NCBI RefSeq assembly: GCF_900113705.1
Contig: NZ_FOQI01000011.1
Location: 62,001-126,000, forward strand
From: Collimonas sp. OK307
GTDB lineage: Bacteria; Pseudomonadota; Gammaproteobacteria; Burkholderiales; Burkholderiaceae_D
Length of the DNA: 64,000 nucleotides
Direction: 5' to 3'
In this document: piece by piece, positions 55,378 through 64,000 of the stretch
How the letters are laid out: every line of letters begins with the position of its first letter
How positions within the stretch are numbered: the first letter of the stretch is position 1
Translations under genes and position numbers: made by a program
Notes under the pieces: generated by a model
Seen by the model: only the letters and a program-made list of their open reading frames with translations
Databases searched by the model: none
Told to the model about the DNA's origin: nothing

Positions 55378-56451
55378 CTATAACGTCGCTGACAAAGCAC
55401 GCCGATGCTCACCCGGACTGCTCCCGGTCCATTTCTTGAACGCCCGGTGAAAAGCACTTGAGTCGGCAAACCCGAGACTGATCGCTATCTCTTCAATGCT
55501 CCTGGTCGAGCCGCTTAAATAGTTGATCGCCAGGTCGCGCCGCAGATTGTCCTTGATCGCCTGATATGATTGTCCTTCCTGGCTAAGCTTGCGGCGCAGG
55601 GTCGAGGCCGGCGTGTGCAGGTGTTTCGACATGCTGTCGAAATCCGACCACTCGGTCAGCGGCAAACGGCGCAAACGGCGTCGGATGGTGGCTGCCAGGC
55701 TATTGTGATTACTGTATTTTACCAACAGGTTGCCCGGTGCTTCGCGCAGGAATGGCTTCAGCGAGCGTTGGGTTTGCACTATCGGCAAAGCCAGGCAAGC
55801 AGCGTCGAAAGTGATGCTGGTTTGGGCCTGGCCGAAACGCGCCTGGTCGCACAGTCGGATCTTGTAATCCAGGCTGGTGAGCGGCTCCTCGCAACGGAAG
55901 TCCGCCGATAGCAATTGGATGCGGCGTCCAATCAGCCAGCTACCGACACCGTGCACGATCATCAGGAAGGCGCCATAGGTAAACATGCGGCGCGGACTGC
56001 CGGTTTCGTTGATAACGATGCGGGCCAGGCCGTCTTGCTGCGAGAGCGTTGCCGACATGTCATCCAGCACCAGCCGCAGGAAATCCAGCATGCGTTCCAG
56101 GCCTTTGCCGAGAGTGGCGCTATGGAGGGCGCCGCGGCATAGCATGTTGAAGCTGCCAACGCGCATCGGATGGCTATCCAAGCCGAAAAATTCATCATCC
56201 ATGGCGTGCGCGATCAGGTACCACAGCTGGCCGTAATTGGAGGCAGCGACCCGTGCGTTGGGCGTGTTCAGCCAGCGCGGAGAAATACCGGCCTGGAGCA
56301 GCAGCGATTCGGTATCCATGCCGCGCTCGCGCATGCTGCGCAGTGCTTCATCGACAAAATCGATCGCGATAGTGCCTTTTTCCCAATCTTTCATAAATTC
56401 ATTTGCCTGCTTATTGCAATTTCGATCAATGCTGATGATCGCTTTTGACAT
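55378..56451 (-). CDS. AraC-family regulator (OruR-like)
   Basis: A 357-residue regulator. The N-terminal part (about 30-210) is the arabinose-binding-like domain of OruR/ArgR-type AraC proteins (MRVGSFNMLCRGALHSATLG). The C-terminal AraC DNA-binding domain (about 255-350) has LHTPASTLRRKLSQEG and EIAISLGFADSSAFHRAFKKW. It is divergent from the acyl-CoA synthetase operon 103 bp away and probably controls it. An alternative start at 56394 is possible. Confidence 0.9.
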   Translation of the reverse strand: MSKAIISIDRNCNKQANEFMKDWEKGTIAIDFVDEALRSMRERGMDTESLLLQAGISPRWLNTPNARVAASNYGQLWYLIAHAMDDEFFGLDSHPMRVGSFNMLCRGALHSATLGKGLERMLDFLRLVLDDMSATLSQQDGLARIVINETGSPRRMFTYGAFLMIVHGVGSWLIGRRIQLLSADFRCEEPLTSLDYKIRLCDQARFGQAQTSITFDAACLALPIVQTQRSLKPFLREAPGNLLVKYSNHNSLAATIRRRLRRLPLTEWSDFDSMSKHLHTPASTLRRKLSQEGQSYQAIKDNLRRDLAINYLSGSTRSIEEIAISLGFADSSAFHRAFKKWTGSSPGEHRRALSATL

Positions 56452-56554
56452 GGCTCTCAGCCGCTAAGTATTCTAGACTTAGTAGCAGTAGTTCCATTTC
56501 TGATAACAAAAAGAGCTGATTAAGCCCGCCATTTTAGGTTAGAGGAGAACACTC

Positions 56555-58237
56555 ATGTCATCTGCTTTGCCAGCCGACGCAACCACTGCGGCCGCTACCG
56601 TTCCGGATTATGCCCAGTTTTATGCGGATTTCAGCGCCGACAGCATTGCTGCCGAGCTGTCCGGGAATCTGCAAACCGGTATCAATGCGTGCGTTGAATG
56701 TTGCGATCGCCATGCCACGCCCGGCCGCATAGCGCTGTTTTGGGAGGGTAAGGATGGCCGTAGCGCGAGTTATACCTTTGCCCAGCTCAAGGAGTTATCG
56801 GGCCGTTTCGCAAATTTCCTGAAAGCACAAGGCATCCAGCCGGGCGATCGCGTAGCCGGATTATTGCCACGCACGCCGGAATTGCTGATTGCGATACTCG
56901 GCACCTGGCGCGCCGGCGCGGTGTACCAACCTCTGTTCACCGCTTTCGGTTCGAAATCGATCGAATACCGGGTGGCTGCCAGCGAGGCCAAGCTGATCGT
57001 TACCGACATCGATAACCGCCACAAGCTGGAGGACGTGCCGGATTGCCCGCCCATCATGACTGTCGTCGGTGACAACGAAACGCAAACAGGCGATTTCAGC
57101 TTCTGGGCCGAACTAGAGAGCCAGCCGACCGAGTTCGCGCCGGTGATGCGCAAGGCTGACGACGCTTTCATCATGTTGTTTACGTCGGGCACGACCGGGC
57201 CGGCCAAAGGCGTCGCGGTGCCGTTGCGGGCAATGCTGGCGTTTTACGTCTACACCCGGTATGCGATGGACGTGCGGCCGGAAGACGCTTTCTGGAATAT
57301 CGCCGATCCGGGCTGGGCCTATGGTTTGTATTATTGCGTAACCGGACCCTTGCTGATGGGGCATGCCATCACCTTCTACGAGGGGTCGTTCACGGTCGAA
57401 AGCACCTACCGGATCATCGATAAATACAAGATTACCAACCTGGCAGGTTCGCCCACCGCGTATCGGATGCTGATTGCCGGCGGTGAAGAGGCCGCGGCGA
57501 CGGTCAAGGGCCGTCTGCGTGCTGTCAGCAGTGCCGGCGAACCCTTGAATCCTGAAGTGATTCGCTGGTTCCGCGAGCATCTCGCTTGTCTTATCAACGA
57601 TCACTACGGCCAGACTGAAACAGGCATGGTGTTGTGCAATCATCATGGATTGAAACACGAGGTGCATATGGGTTCGGCCGGCCTTGCCATGCCAGGTTAC
57701 CGGCTGGCGGTGCTGGATGATGACCAAAATGAACTGGGAGTTGGCGAGCCGGGCGTGCTGGCAGTGGATCGCCGCCATTCCCCGGTGTACTGGTTCCGGG
57801 GTTATTGGCAGCACGATACTGACAATAGCGACAACGGTGATTACTACATCACTGGCGATACAGTCGAGAAAAACCAGGACGGCAGCATCAGCTTTATCGG
57901 GCGCGGCGACGATATCATCACCTCGTCCGGCTATCGCATCGGACCCTTCGATGTCGAAAGCGCATTGCTGGAACATCCTGCGGTGGTCGAGGCGGCAGTG
58001 GTCGGCAAGCCGGACCCCGAGCGTACTGAGCTGGTCAAGGCTTTTGTCGTCTTAAGCAAGGATTATCAAGCAAGTGCGGAACTGATCGCCGAGCTGCAGC
58101 AATACGTCAAGCATCGCCTGGCCGCGCATTCCTATCCGCGCGAAATTGAATTTTTAACAGAATTACCCAAAACCCCAAGCGGCAAACTGCAGCGCTTCAT
58201 CTTGCGCAACCAGGAAGTCGCCAAATCCAAAATGTAA
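56555..58237 (+). CDS. AMP-binding acyl-CoA synthetase
   Basis: A 560-residue adenylate-forming ligase. The P-loop motif is LFTSGTTGPAKGVAVP near residue 207, the middle motif is NDHYGQTETGM near 348, and YYITGDTVEKNQDGSISFIGRGDDIITSSGYRIGP covers the hinge and A8 region. The catalytic Lys is in TPSGKLQRF near the C-terminus. It resembles acetate/medium-chain ligases (ACSM type). It is followed by an SDR of the 3-hydroxyacyl-CoA type 14 bases later, fitting a small fatty-acid or branched-acid breakdown unit under the AraC regulator. Confidence 0.92.
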   Translation: MSSALPADATTAAATVPDYAQFYADFSADSIAAELSGNLQTGINACVECCDRHATPGRIALFWEGKDGRSASYTFAQLKELSGRFANFLKAQGIQPGDRVAGLLPRTPELLIAILGTWRAGAVYQPLFTAFGSKSIEYRVAASEAKLIVTDIDNRHKLEDVPDCPPIMTVVGDNETQTGDFSFWAELESQPTEFAPVMRKADDAFIMLFTSGTTGPAKGVAVPLRAMLAFYVYTRYAMDVRPEDAFWNIADPGWAYGLYYCVTGPLLMGHAITFYEGSFTVESTYRIIDKYKITNLAGSPTAYRMLIAGGEEAAATVKGRLRAVSSAGEPLNPEVIRWFREHLACLINDHYGQTETGMVLCNHHGLKHEVHMGSAGLAMPGYRLAVLDDDQNELGVGEPGVLAVDRRHSPVYWFRGYWQHDTDNSDNGDYYITGDTVEKNQDGSISFIGRGDDIITSSGYRIGPFDVESALLEHPAVVEAAVVGKPDPERTELVKAFVVLSKDYQASAELIAELQQYVKHRLAAHSYPREIEFLTELPKTPSGKLQRFILRNQEVAKSKM

Positions 58238-58250
58238 ATAAGAGAAAAAC

Positions 58251-59018
58251 ATGCAAATTGAAAATAATGTATTCCTGATCAGCGGCGGCGGTTCCGGCCT
58301 GGGTGCGGCGACCGCCGCCATGCTGGTGCAGGGCGGCGCCAAGGTGGTGATCGCCGATATCAACCAGGAAGCCGGCGCTGCATTGGCGACGCAGCTGGGC
58401 GCCAATGCCCGCTTTGTGGCTACCGATGTGTGCAGCGAAACCAGCGCTACGGTAGCGGTCAACACCGCTCTCACCGTATTTGGCGGCTTGCACGGATTGA
58501 TCAACTGCGCCGGCGTGGCGCCTGCCAAGCGTATCGTCGGCAAGGAAGGGCCGCATGCGCTGGAAGATTTCAGCCGCGTGGTCCAGATCAATCTGATCGG
58601 CACGTTCAACATGATGCGCCTGGCCGCCGACGCAATGAGCAAGGGCGAGCCGAATGCAGATGGCGAGCGCGGCGTGATCATCAACACCGCTTCGGTAGCT
58701 GCATTTGATGGCCAGATAGGCCAGGCCGCCTACGCCTCGTCCAAGGGCGGGGTAGTGGCCTTGACCTTGCCGGCAGCGCGTGAACTGGCGCGCCACGGCA
58801 TCCGCGTGATGACGATTGCGCCCGGCATCATGGAAACGCCGATGTTGCTGGGCATGCCGGAAGAAGTCCAGGATGCGCTTGGGAAAATGGTGCCGTTCCC
58901 GTCGCGCCTGGGTAAGCCGGCTGAGTTCGCCGCATTGGCGAAAACCATCATCGAGACGACCTACCTGAATGGCGAAGTGATTCGTCTCGACGGCGGGATT
59001 CGGATGGCGCCTAAGTAA
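58251..59018 (+). CDS. 3-hydroxyacyl-CoA dehydrogenase (SDR, HSD17B10-like)
   Basis: A 255-residue short-chain dehydrogenase. Cofactor motif [11 protein letters not shown] near residue 12 and an Asp in IADINQE select NAD. The active site has [24 protein letters not shown], with Ser, Tyr and Lys in place. Sequence and length resemble type II 3-hydroxyacyl-CoA dehydrogenases. It is co-transcribed with the acyl-CoA synthetase. Confidence 0.9.
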   Translation: MQIENNVFLISGGGSGLGAATAAMLVQGGAKVVIADINQEAGAALATQLGANARFVATDVCSETSATVAVNTALTVFGGLHGLINCAGVAPAKRIVGKEGPHALEDFSRVVQINLIGTFNMMRLAADAMSKGEPNADGERGVIINTASVAAFDGQIGQAAYASSKGGVVALTLPAARELARHGIRVMTIAPGIMETPMLLGMPEEVQDALGKMVPFPSRLGKPAEFAALAKTIIETTYLNGEVIRLDGGIRMAPK

Positions 59019-59061
59019 TAGCGCATTGCACAGTAGTTGTCGAACAGTTATTGAATTGCAG

Positions 59062-59087
59062 GGCGGCTGAATGCAGGTTTAGCCGCC
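59062..59087. terminator. hairpin between convergent SDR and thioredoxin-like genes
   Basis: GGCGGCT (59062-59068) pairs with AGCCGCC (59081-59087) with a 12-base loop, followed by TTGTCGTTTT. It overlaps the stop of the thioredoxin-like gene. Probably a shared terminator. Confidence 0.5.
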
Positions 59088-59540
59088 TTGTCGTTTTACG
59101 ATCTCTTTATTGAAGAAATCATAGATGCCGTTCTCGCCCATGCGGCGGGCGTCCGCCAGTTCGCCGGCCTTGGTCGAGTACAGGATCTGGTTGTCCGGAT
59201 TGAGCAGCACAGCGGCTGGAATACCCTTTTTGATCGGGTTGCCGTAAGACTGGGCGACATCGAGATTCTTGTCGAAATTGCCGACGTCGACTTTCACCAG
59301 GATGAACTTGCCGTCGATCAGCGCCGCGCTTTTGCCATGTATCGCTTTGTCCAGCTCGCGGCAATCGGTGCACCAGTTGGCGCCGAAAACCAATATCACC
59401 TGCTTGTGGCTGCTCTTGGCCTGGCTTAATGCCTGGCTTACGTCGGTCTTGGCGTCAGCCTTTTCGTCATAGGGAAGCGAGGCAGCGGCTACCGCTTGCG
59501 CCAATAACAGCCCCAGGCATAGAGTAAAGAATTTTTTCAT
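59079..59540 (-). CDS. periplasmic thioredoxin-fold protein
   Basis: A 153-residue protein. A Sec signal peptide covers residues 1-20 (AVAAAS). The thioredoxin-like domain has the redox motif WCTDC (56-60) in VILVFGANWCTDCREL, and a GIPAAVLL segment near 108, corresponding to the cis-Pro loop. It resembles the thioredoxin-like proteins with WCxDC motifs that reduce periplasmic targets. I chose the ATG at 59540 because MKKFF starts the signal; a TTG at 59546 is also in frame. Confidence 0.87.
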   Translation of the reverse strand: MKKFFTLCLGLLLAQAVAAASLPYDEKADAKTDVSQALSQAKSSHKQVILVFGANWCTDCRELDKAIHGKSAALIDGKFILVKVDVGNFDKNLDVAQSYGNPIKKGIPAAVLLNPDNQILYSTKAGELADARRMGENGIYDFFNKEIVKRQGG

Positions 59541-59772
59541 CTGCAATCCTGTTCAGGTTGGGTCGTCATCCGGCATTTGCCGAAGCCAGATGCCGGATGT
59601 TTTACGAATACGGTCGTATCCCAAATAGTATATTTCGTTTTGGCAATCGGTGGGCCACCCTGGCTGACAGCGTGATTACGCAGTTTTGGGAGTGTTTTGA
59701 TTTTGAACGATAGTGCCCGCTTTCGATCAGAGTAAGCGCATTAGCAGGCGCAATAAGTTGTAAAGCTCCGTA

Positions 59773-59795
59773 AGTTTGCCAAATTATGGCAAACT
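59773..59795. repeat. inverted repeat upstream of lolC
   Basis: AGTTTGCCA (59773-59781) and TGGCAAACT (59787-59795) form perfect 9-base arms around a 5-base spacer, 23 bases before the lolC start. It could be an operator or a 5' UTR hairpin. Confidence 0.45.
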
Positions 59796-59817
59796 GCGGG
59801 CTGATTTCGGGAGCCCC

Positions 59818-61086
59818 GTGTTGAGCATCTTAAAAAATTTACCGTTCGAATGGCTGGTCGGCATTCGCTATACCCGTGCGGGTAAGCGCAGTGGCCGTAA
59901 CAGCTTTATTTCCTTCATCTCGCTGATATCGATGGCCGGCATCGCCCTGGGCGTGGCGGCGCTGATCGTGGTGCTGTCTGTGATGAACGGCTTCCAGAAA
60001 GATGTGCGTGACCGCATGTTGTCGGTGCTGGCGCATATCGAGGTGTTCGATGCCTCCGGCGCCATGCCGAACTGGGAAGAAGTCGCCAAACAAGCGTTCA
60101 GGAACAAGGAAGTGATCGGCGCCGCACCCTACGTCGATGCCCAGGCCATGCTGGTGCATGAAGGCGTGCTGCGCGGCGTGGCGATACGCGGCGTACTGCC
60201 GGCCGAGGAACCGAAGGTGTCGGATGTGGCCAGCAAGGTCAAGCAAGGCAGCTTCAACGACCTCAAGCCGGGCGAGTTCAATATCGTACTGGGCATAGAG
60301 CTGGCGCACGCCTTGAGCGTCGGCGTCGGCGACAAGGTGACGTTGATGGCGGCCCAGGGACAGGTGACACCGGCCGGCGTGATTCCTCGCCTGCGGCAAT
60401 TTACCGTGGCGGGAATTTTCGAGGCTGGCCATTTTGAATACGATTCGACCCTGGCTTTCATCCACCTCGAGGATGCGGAAAAGATGTTCCGCCAGGATTC
60501 GCCGTCCGGCGTGCGCCTGAAGGTTACCGACATGCTGCAGGCGCCGCAGATCGTGCAGCAGCTGGCGACTACGCTGCCGCCCAACTTGTATCTGCGTGAC
60601 TGGACCCAGCAGAACAGCAACTGGTTTGCGGCAGTCAAGACCGAGAAACGCATGATGTTCATCATCCTCACCCTGATCATCGCGGTGGCGGCCTTCAACC
60701 TGGTATCGACGCTAGTGATGACGGTAACCGACAAGCAGGCCGATATTGCCATCCTGCGTACCCTGGGCGCCTCGCCCGGTTCGATCATGAAGATTTTCAT
60801 GATCCAAGGCGCGCTGGTGGGTTTGATCGGCACCGCCATCGGGGTCGGGGCCGGCGTGCTTGTGGCCCTGAACATCGACGTCATCGTGCCGTTTATCGAA
60901 AACCTGCTGCACGTGCAGTTCCTGCCGAAGAGCGTGTATGTGATTACCGAATTGCCGTCAGACTTGCGCTGGCCGGATGTCTGGACTATCGGCGGTGTCG
61001 CCGTGGTGCTGGCCTTCCTGGCGACTTTGTATCCGAGCTGGTGGGCTGCCCGGGTGAAACCTGCTGAGGCATTGCGCTATGAGTAA
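59818..61086 (+). CDS. lolC: lipoprotein-releasing ABC transporter permease LolC/E
   Basis: A 422-residue permease of the LolCDE complex, which frees lipoproteins from the inner membrane for transfer to LolA. The N-terminal helix follows [30 protein letters not shown], a MacB-like periplasmic domain covers about 60-270, and three C-terminal helices follow. I chose the GTG at 59818, with GGGAG upstream. It overlaps lolD by eight bases. Only one permease gene is seen, so a homodimer may replace the C/E pair. Confidence 0.93.
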   Translation: MLSILKNLPFEWLVGIRYTRAGKRSGRNSFISFISLISMAGIALGVAALIVVLSVMNGFQKDVRDRMLSVLAHIEVFDASGAMPNWEEVAKQAFRNKEVIGAAPYVDAQAMLVHEGVLRGVAIRGVLPAEEPKVSDVASKVKQGSFNDLKPGEFNIVLGIELAHALSVGVGDKVTLMAAQGQVTPAGVIPRLRQFTVAGIFEAGHFEYDSTLAFIHLEDAEKMFRQDSPSGVRLKVTDMLQAPQIVQQLATTLPPNLYLRDWTQQNSNWFAAVKTEKRMMFIILTLIIAVAAFNLVSTLVMTVTDKQADIAILRTLGASPGSIMKIFMIQGALVGLIGTAIGVGAGVLVALNIDVIVPFIENLLHVQFLPKSVYVITELPSDLRWPDVWTIGGVAVVLAFLATLYPSWWAARVKPAEALRYE

Positions 61087-61789
61087 TACAAATAATCAGA
61101 CCAACAATCAAATCGTCCTGTCCTGCCGTGGTTTGGGAAAAACCTTCACCCAGGGTAGTTATTCGGTGAAGGTATTGAACGGCATCGATATCGATGTCGC
61201 CAAGGGCGAGCAAGTGGCGATTGTCGGTGCTTCAGGCTCGGGCAAGTCGACCCTGCTGCATTTGCTGGGCGGCCTGGATGCGCCGACTGCCGGCAACGTC
61301 AGCCTGCTGGGCAAGGACTTCACGACGCTGGGAGAAAAGACGCGCGGCGACTTGCGCAATAATGCGCTCGGTTTCGTCTATCAGTTCCATCATTTGTTAC
61401 CGGAATTTTCGGCGCTGGATAACGTCGCCATGCCGTTGATGATTCGCCGTCTCAAGCGTAGCGATGCGCAACAGCAGGCGCGCGACATCCTGGCGCGGGT
61501 CGGCCTGGCGGAGCGTGTGATTCACGTGCCGGGCGAGTTGTCCGGCGGCGAGCGCCAGCGGGTGGCGCTGGCGCGGGCGCTGGTTACCCGGCCGGCATGC
61601 GTGCTGGCCGACGAGCCAACCGGCAATCTGGACCGTGCCACTGCGCAGATGACTTTCGACCTGATGCTGGAGTTGTCGCAAACACTGGGCACAGCGTTCG
61701 TTATCGTCACCCATGACATCGAACTGGCGCGTCGCTGCGGTCGCATCCTGCGGCTTTCAGAGCGCGGGCTGGAACCGTATCAGGACTGA
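61079..61789 (+). CDS. lolD: lipoprotein-releasing ABC transporter ATPase LolD
   Basis: A 236-residue ABC ATPase. Walker A is GASGSGKST near residue 50, the ABC signature is [15 protein letters not shown] near 156 and Walker B is [13 protein letters not shown] near 176. It powers LolC-dependent lipoprotein release. It starts inside lolC, which suggests translational coupling, and overlaps the YihY gene by ten bases at the 3' end (convergent). Confidence 0.96.
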   Translation: MSNTNNQTNNQIVLSCRGLGKTFTQGSYSVKVLNGIDIDVAKGEQVAIVGASGSGKSTLLHLLGGLDAPTAGNVSLLGKDFTTLGEKTRGDLRNNALGFVYQFHHLLPEFSALDNVAMPLMIRRLKRSDAQQQARDILARVGLAERVIHVPGELSGGERQRVALARALVTRPACVLADEPTGNLDRATAQMTFDLMLELSQTLGTAFVIVTHDIELARRCGRILRLSERGLEPYQD

Positions 61790-62697
61790 GTCGAAGAAGA
61801 CGGGGCCGGCGTCGACTGACTGCCGGCATCGTTGTTCAGGTGTTGCAGGCTGCCAAAAAACAAGGCGTACTGGCGCGTGAACTGCGCACCGAAAAAGAAA
61901 ATCTGCGCCGAGTAGTAAATCCACAGCAACAAAGCAATCACCGAGCCGGCGGCGCCGTAGCTGGAGGCAATACCGCTATTGCCGAGATAGATGCCGATCA
62001 GGTATTTGCCCAGCACGAACAGGGCAGCGGTGCCGATCGAGCCTATCCATACATCGCGCCACGGCAATTTGACCTGCGGCAGCATCTTGTAGATCGAGGC
62101 GAACAGGCTGGCAATTACAGCGAACGCAAACAGTTGCGATAGCGGCGAGAAAATCGTCGTGACGCTGATCCAGGTGCCGCCCAGGTACTTCGCCAACAGC
62201 GCCAGCGCGGCGCTTACTACCAGCGATGTCAGCAACAGGAATGCCAGCACCAGTATCAGCCCGAACGACAGCAGGCGGGTCCGTATCAGAGACATGATGC
62301 CCGATTGCTGGGTACGCTCAACGTACCAGATTTCGTCCAGGCTATCCTTCAGCTCGGAAAATACGGTGGTGGCGCCGACCAGCAACACCAGTACGGCAAT
62401 CACTGCCGCTATGGGGCCGGAACGATCGTTGTGGGCGGCAGCCAGCAATAGCTGGATGGCGTCGGCGCCGGTCGGGCCGATCAAGCCAGACAACTGGCCA
62501 AAAATTTCTCCACCTGCGGCCTGCTCGCCAAATACCGCTCCGGCAATGGCGATCACCAGTATCAGCACAGGCGCCATCGAGAACAGGGTGTAGAAGGCCA
62601 GGGCCGCACCTTTGCTGCCGGAGCGCTGCTTGAACCATTCCTGCAAGGTGCCGGCTAACATCGCCTGGACGCGTTGACGTGCGGGGAGTTTTATCAT
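61780..62697 (-). CDS. YihY/BrkB-family membrane protein
   Basis: A 305-residue inner-membrane protein of the YihY/UPF0761 (formerly RNase BN, BrkB) family. It has six hydrophobic helices and the signatures [16 protein letters not shown] near residue 28 and [29 protein letters not shown] near 245. The RNase BN name for this family is historical and not supported by a nuclease motif. Function unknown. Confidence 0.9.
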   Translation of the reverse strand: MIKLPARQRVQAMLAGTLQEWFKQRSGSKGAALAFYTLFSMAPVLILVIAIAGAVFGEQAAGGEIFGQLSGLIGPTGADAIQLLLAAAHNDRSGPIAAVIAVLVLLVGATTVFSELKDSLDEIWYVERTQQSGIMSLIRTRLLSFGLILVLAFLLLTSLVVSAALALLAKYLGGTWISVTTIFSPLSQLFAFAVIASLFASIYKMLPQVKLPWRDVWIGSIGTAALFVLGKYLIGIYLGNSGIASSYGAAGSVIALLLWIYYSAQIFFFGAQFTRQYALFFGSLQHLNNDAGSQSTPAPSSSTQS

Positions 62698-62822
62698 TTA
62701 TGCCGCTTTCCTGAAAAATGACTGCCAAAAAATTCCGTCATCCCCGCGAACGCCTAGTCCGGGGCGCGTAGCCGAGGGCGCCAATGACATGACAAGGGTT
62801 ATTCAAGCTTTTCTTAAAACCG

Positions 62823-63320
62823 TTACATGCCAAACCGGGTATGTTCATAACGTGGGTCCGGTCCGTTTTCGAGTTTGCGTACAATCCCGCTGTCATCGAA
62901 ATAAACCGTCATCATCGAATTCCAGACGCCGCTTTCCTTGTAACCGTAGTTCCAGCCATTCAACTTCACGCGGCTGTAGTAGATGGTTTCGATCGGCTTG
63001 CCGATGGTCCGCAAGACATCGTTCTGGTTGAACTGATTCACTTTGATGGTGGCGAATTTTTCCAGAGTCAGTACTTGCTCATAGGAAACCAACTTGCGAT
63101 CCGGGCCGATTTTTGCCATGTAGGTCGCCTGGCCAAACGGGCCGCGGGAATACTCCAGTAATACATCGTTGCCGTCTTGATAAGTTCCGGTCGGTTTCCC
63201 CAAGCGGGCCAGCACCTGCGCCTCAGGTTCGCCGGGATTGACCGGCGGCGCCAGCAGGGAGGCGCAACCACCAAGGCTTAGCAGCAAACCGGCTAGAAGA
63301 GTGGGAAAAAAGTGTTTCAT
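62823..63320 (-). CDS. BamE-like outer-membrane lipoprotein
   Basis: A 165-residue protein with a lipoprotein signal and lipobox (LSLGGCAS, Cys near 19). The residue after Cys is Ala, so outer-membrane sorting is expected. The mature part has two repeats of the SmpA/OmlA-like pattern (EPEAQVLARLGKPTGTY and QNDVLRTIGKPIETIYY). It resembles BamE-type folds but is longer and need not be BamE itself. Neighbours give no hint. Confidence 0.78.
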   Translation of the reverse strand: MKHFFPTLLAGLLLSLGGCASLLAPPVNPGEPEAQVLARLGKPTGTYQDGNDVLLEYSRGPFGQATYMAKIGPDRKLVSYEQVLTLEKFATIKVNQFNQNDVLRTIGKPIETIYYSRVKLNGWNYGYKESGVWNSMMTVYFDDSGIVRKLENGPDPRYEHTRFGM

Positions 63321-63362
63321 GGCAATACTCCAATATTGATTGTTGTCGGGAGCGCTAACTAT

Positions 63363-63391
63363 TTGAATCAGCAGGATTTTTGCTATATACT
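63363..63391 (+). promoter_or_regulatory. sigma-70 promoter of rpsO
   Basis: -35 TTGAAT (63363-63368) and -10 TATACT (63386-63391) with a 17-base spacer. The resulting leader of about 85 bases contains GGTGC...GTACACC complementarity that may relate to S15 autoregulation. Confidence 0.7.
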
Positions 63392-63481
63392 GCGCGTCTG
63401 GTCATTCGACCGGGTTCTTTAATTGTTTGTTCACGGTGCATAGGGTTACGTACTCTGTACACCGCTTGTGAAAGGTAAAGC

Positions 63482-63751
63482 ATGACTATCGAAAAAACTG
63501 CCAAGGCCGCTATTATCACTGATAATGCGCGCGGTCAAAACGACACCGGCTCCCCAGAAGTGCAAGTTGCGCTGCTGACTGCCCGTATCAACGACTTGAA
63601 CGGTCACTTCAAAGCCCACGCTAAGGATCATCATTCCCGCCGCGGCTTGATCATGATGGTTAACCGTCGTAAAAGCCTGCTGTCCTACCTCAAAGGTAAG
63701 GACCTGAATCGTTACCGTTCGCTGATCGAAAAACTCGGCTTGCGTAAGTAA
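63482..63751 (+). CDS. rpsO: 30S ribosomal protein S15
   Basis: An 89-residue S15 of standard length. Conserved parts are [46 protein letters not shown] and the C-terminal [12 protein letters not shown]. It binds 16S rRNA and organises the platform of the small subunit. In related genomes pnp follows rpsO; only a leader-like sequence is seen before the window ends. Confidence 0.98.
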   Translation: MTIEKTAKAAIITDNARGQNDTGSPEVQVALLTARINDLNGHFKAHAKDHHSRRGLIMMVNRRKSLLSYLKGKDLNRYRSLIEKLGLRK

Positions 63752-63848
63752 TAGTCAGTGCGCGACTCGTCGTCGGCCTCCGATATTTTTAGCGACATCC
63801 AGTTTCGATATTTCGTGACGATGTCCGTGGTCCGTCGATAAGTTGAAA

Positions 63849-63889
63849 AAAAATGCCTGTATCAGTCTCTGATGCGGGCATTTTTGCTT
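63849..63889 (+). terminator. intrinsic terminator after rpsO
   Basis: AAAAATGCC...ATCAG (63849-63865) pairs with CTGAT...GGCATTTTT (63869-63885) around a 3-base loop, with two G-U wobbles, then GCTTTT. It lies about 100 bases after the rpsO stop. Confidence 0.88.
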
Positions 63890-64000
63890 TTGCGGCAGCT
63901 TATTTGCGGCAAATTTATCTCTGCACAAGTTTTAAAAAGTAAGAAGTTGAGAAGTTAGTGTTAAAGGCAAGGAGACGGCAATTCATTGGCAACAGCCAGC

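Noticed and set aside
62725-62780. CATCCCCGCGAACGC stretch after the YihY gene as a REP element
   Set aside because: It resembles common intergenic repeats in part, but the second arm is broken and I cannot show a full element.
1-64000. CRISPR arrays, insertion sequences, integrases and phage genes
   Set aside because: I looked for regular repeats with spacers and for transposase or integrase motifs and found none.

Overview
The window is ordinary chromosome from a betaproteobacterium, most likely Oxalobacteraceae (Collimonas, Herbaspirillum or Janthinobacterium relatives). The evidence is the moderately high GC, protein sequences of Burkholderiales type throughout, an iscRSUA-hscBA-fdx-iscX cluster, a DUF1326/DUF2182 pair, a lysS-prfB pair whose RF2 gene carries the classical +1 frameshift, and several LysE-type exporters. 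I see no prophage, integron, CRISPR array or insertion sequence. About sixty protein genes and one tRNA gene (tRNA-Asn) are packed densely. Family assignments come from reading the translations, not from searches.

Layout. 1-11.4 kb is an accessory stretch: an SDR cut by the window edge with a divergent LysR regulator, LysE exporters, two small secreted proteins, a GGDEF diguanylate cyclase, an Lrp regulator, an overlapping DUF1326-DUF2182-EamA operon, an AraC/GyrI regulator with a SnoaL-like protein, and a secreted alpha/beta hydrolase. 11.5-16.8 kb holds tRNA-Asn, an aromatic aminotransferase, uvrB, an odd uracil-DNA-glycosylase-like protein and a TetR regulator. 17.0-23.6 kb is the complete Fe-S assembly operon, preceded by a good IscR type-1 site. 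It is interrupted by an intrinsic terminator after iscA and by a LysE-type exporter between hscB and hscA. 23.6-32.9 kb holds a glycine-zipper protein, a pair of long palindromes, lysS, prfB, a lipoprotein, two neighbouring DJ-1/PfpI-type genes, recJ and an uncharacterised partner gene.

32.9-41.1 kb is an iron- and redox-related block. A TonB-dependent siderophore receptor faces a same-strand series encoding a di-haem cytochrome c lipoprotein, an outer-membrane porin, a covalently flavinylated FMN-binding protein, an ApbE flavin transferase and a four-helix membrane protein rich in histidine. Two Fur-like boxes lie in the divergent promoter region. This reads as an iron-regulated electron route from the inner membrane to the periplasm or outer membrane. 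41.1-48.2 kb holds a threonine-aldolase-like enzyme, sdaA preceded by a serine-rich leader ORF that overlaps its start codon, maeB, and a GH13-like protein that seems to lack its catalytic residues.

48.2-52.9 kb is the most striking part. A near-perfect LexA/SOS box sits between a divergent YfbU-family gene and a two-gene unit encoding a FAN1-type VRR-NUC nuclease and a Rad3/DinG-like Fe-S helicase with an N-terminal PD-(D/E)XK nuclease. It looks like a damage-inducible repair module. 52.9-64 kb is mostly housekeeping: a zinc-ribbon protein, a Bax-inhibitor-1 protein, an HPF-type ribosome factor, nhaR, an acyl-CoA synthetase with an SDR and an AraC regulator, a thioredoxin-like protein, lolCD, a YihY protein, a BamE-like lipoprotein and rpsO with its promoter and terminator.
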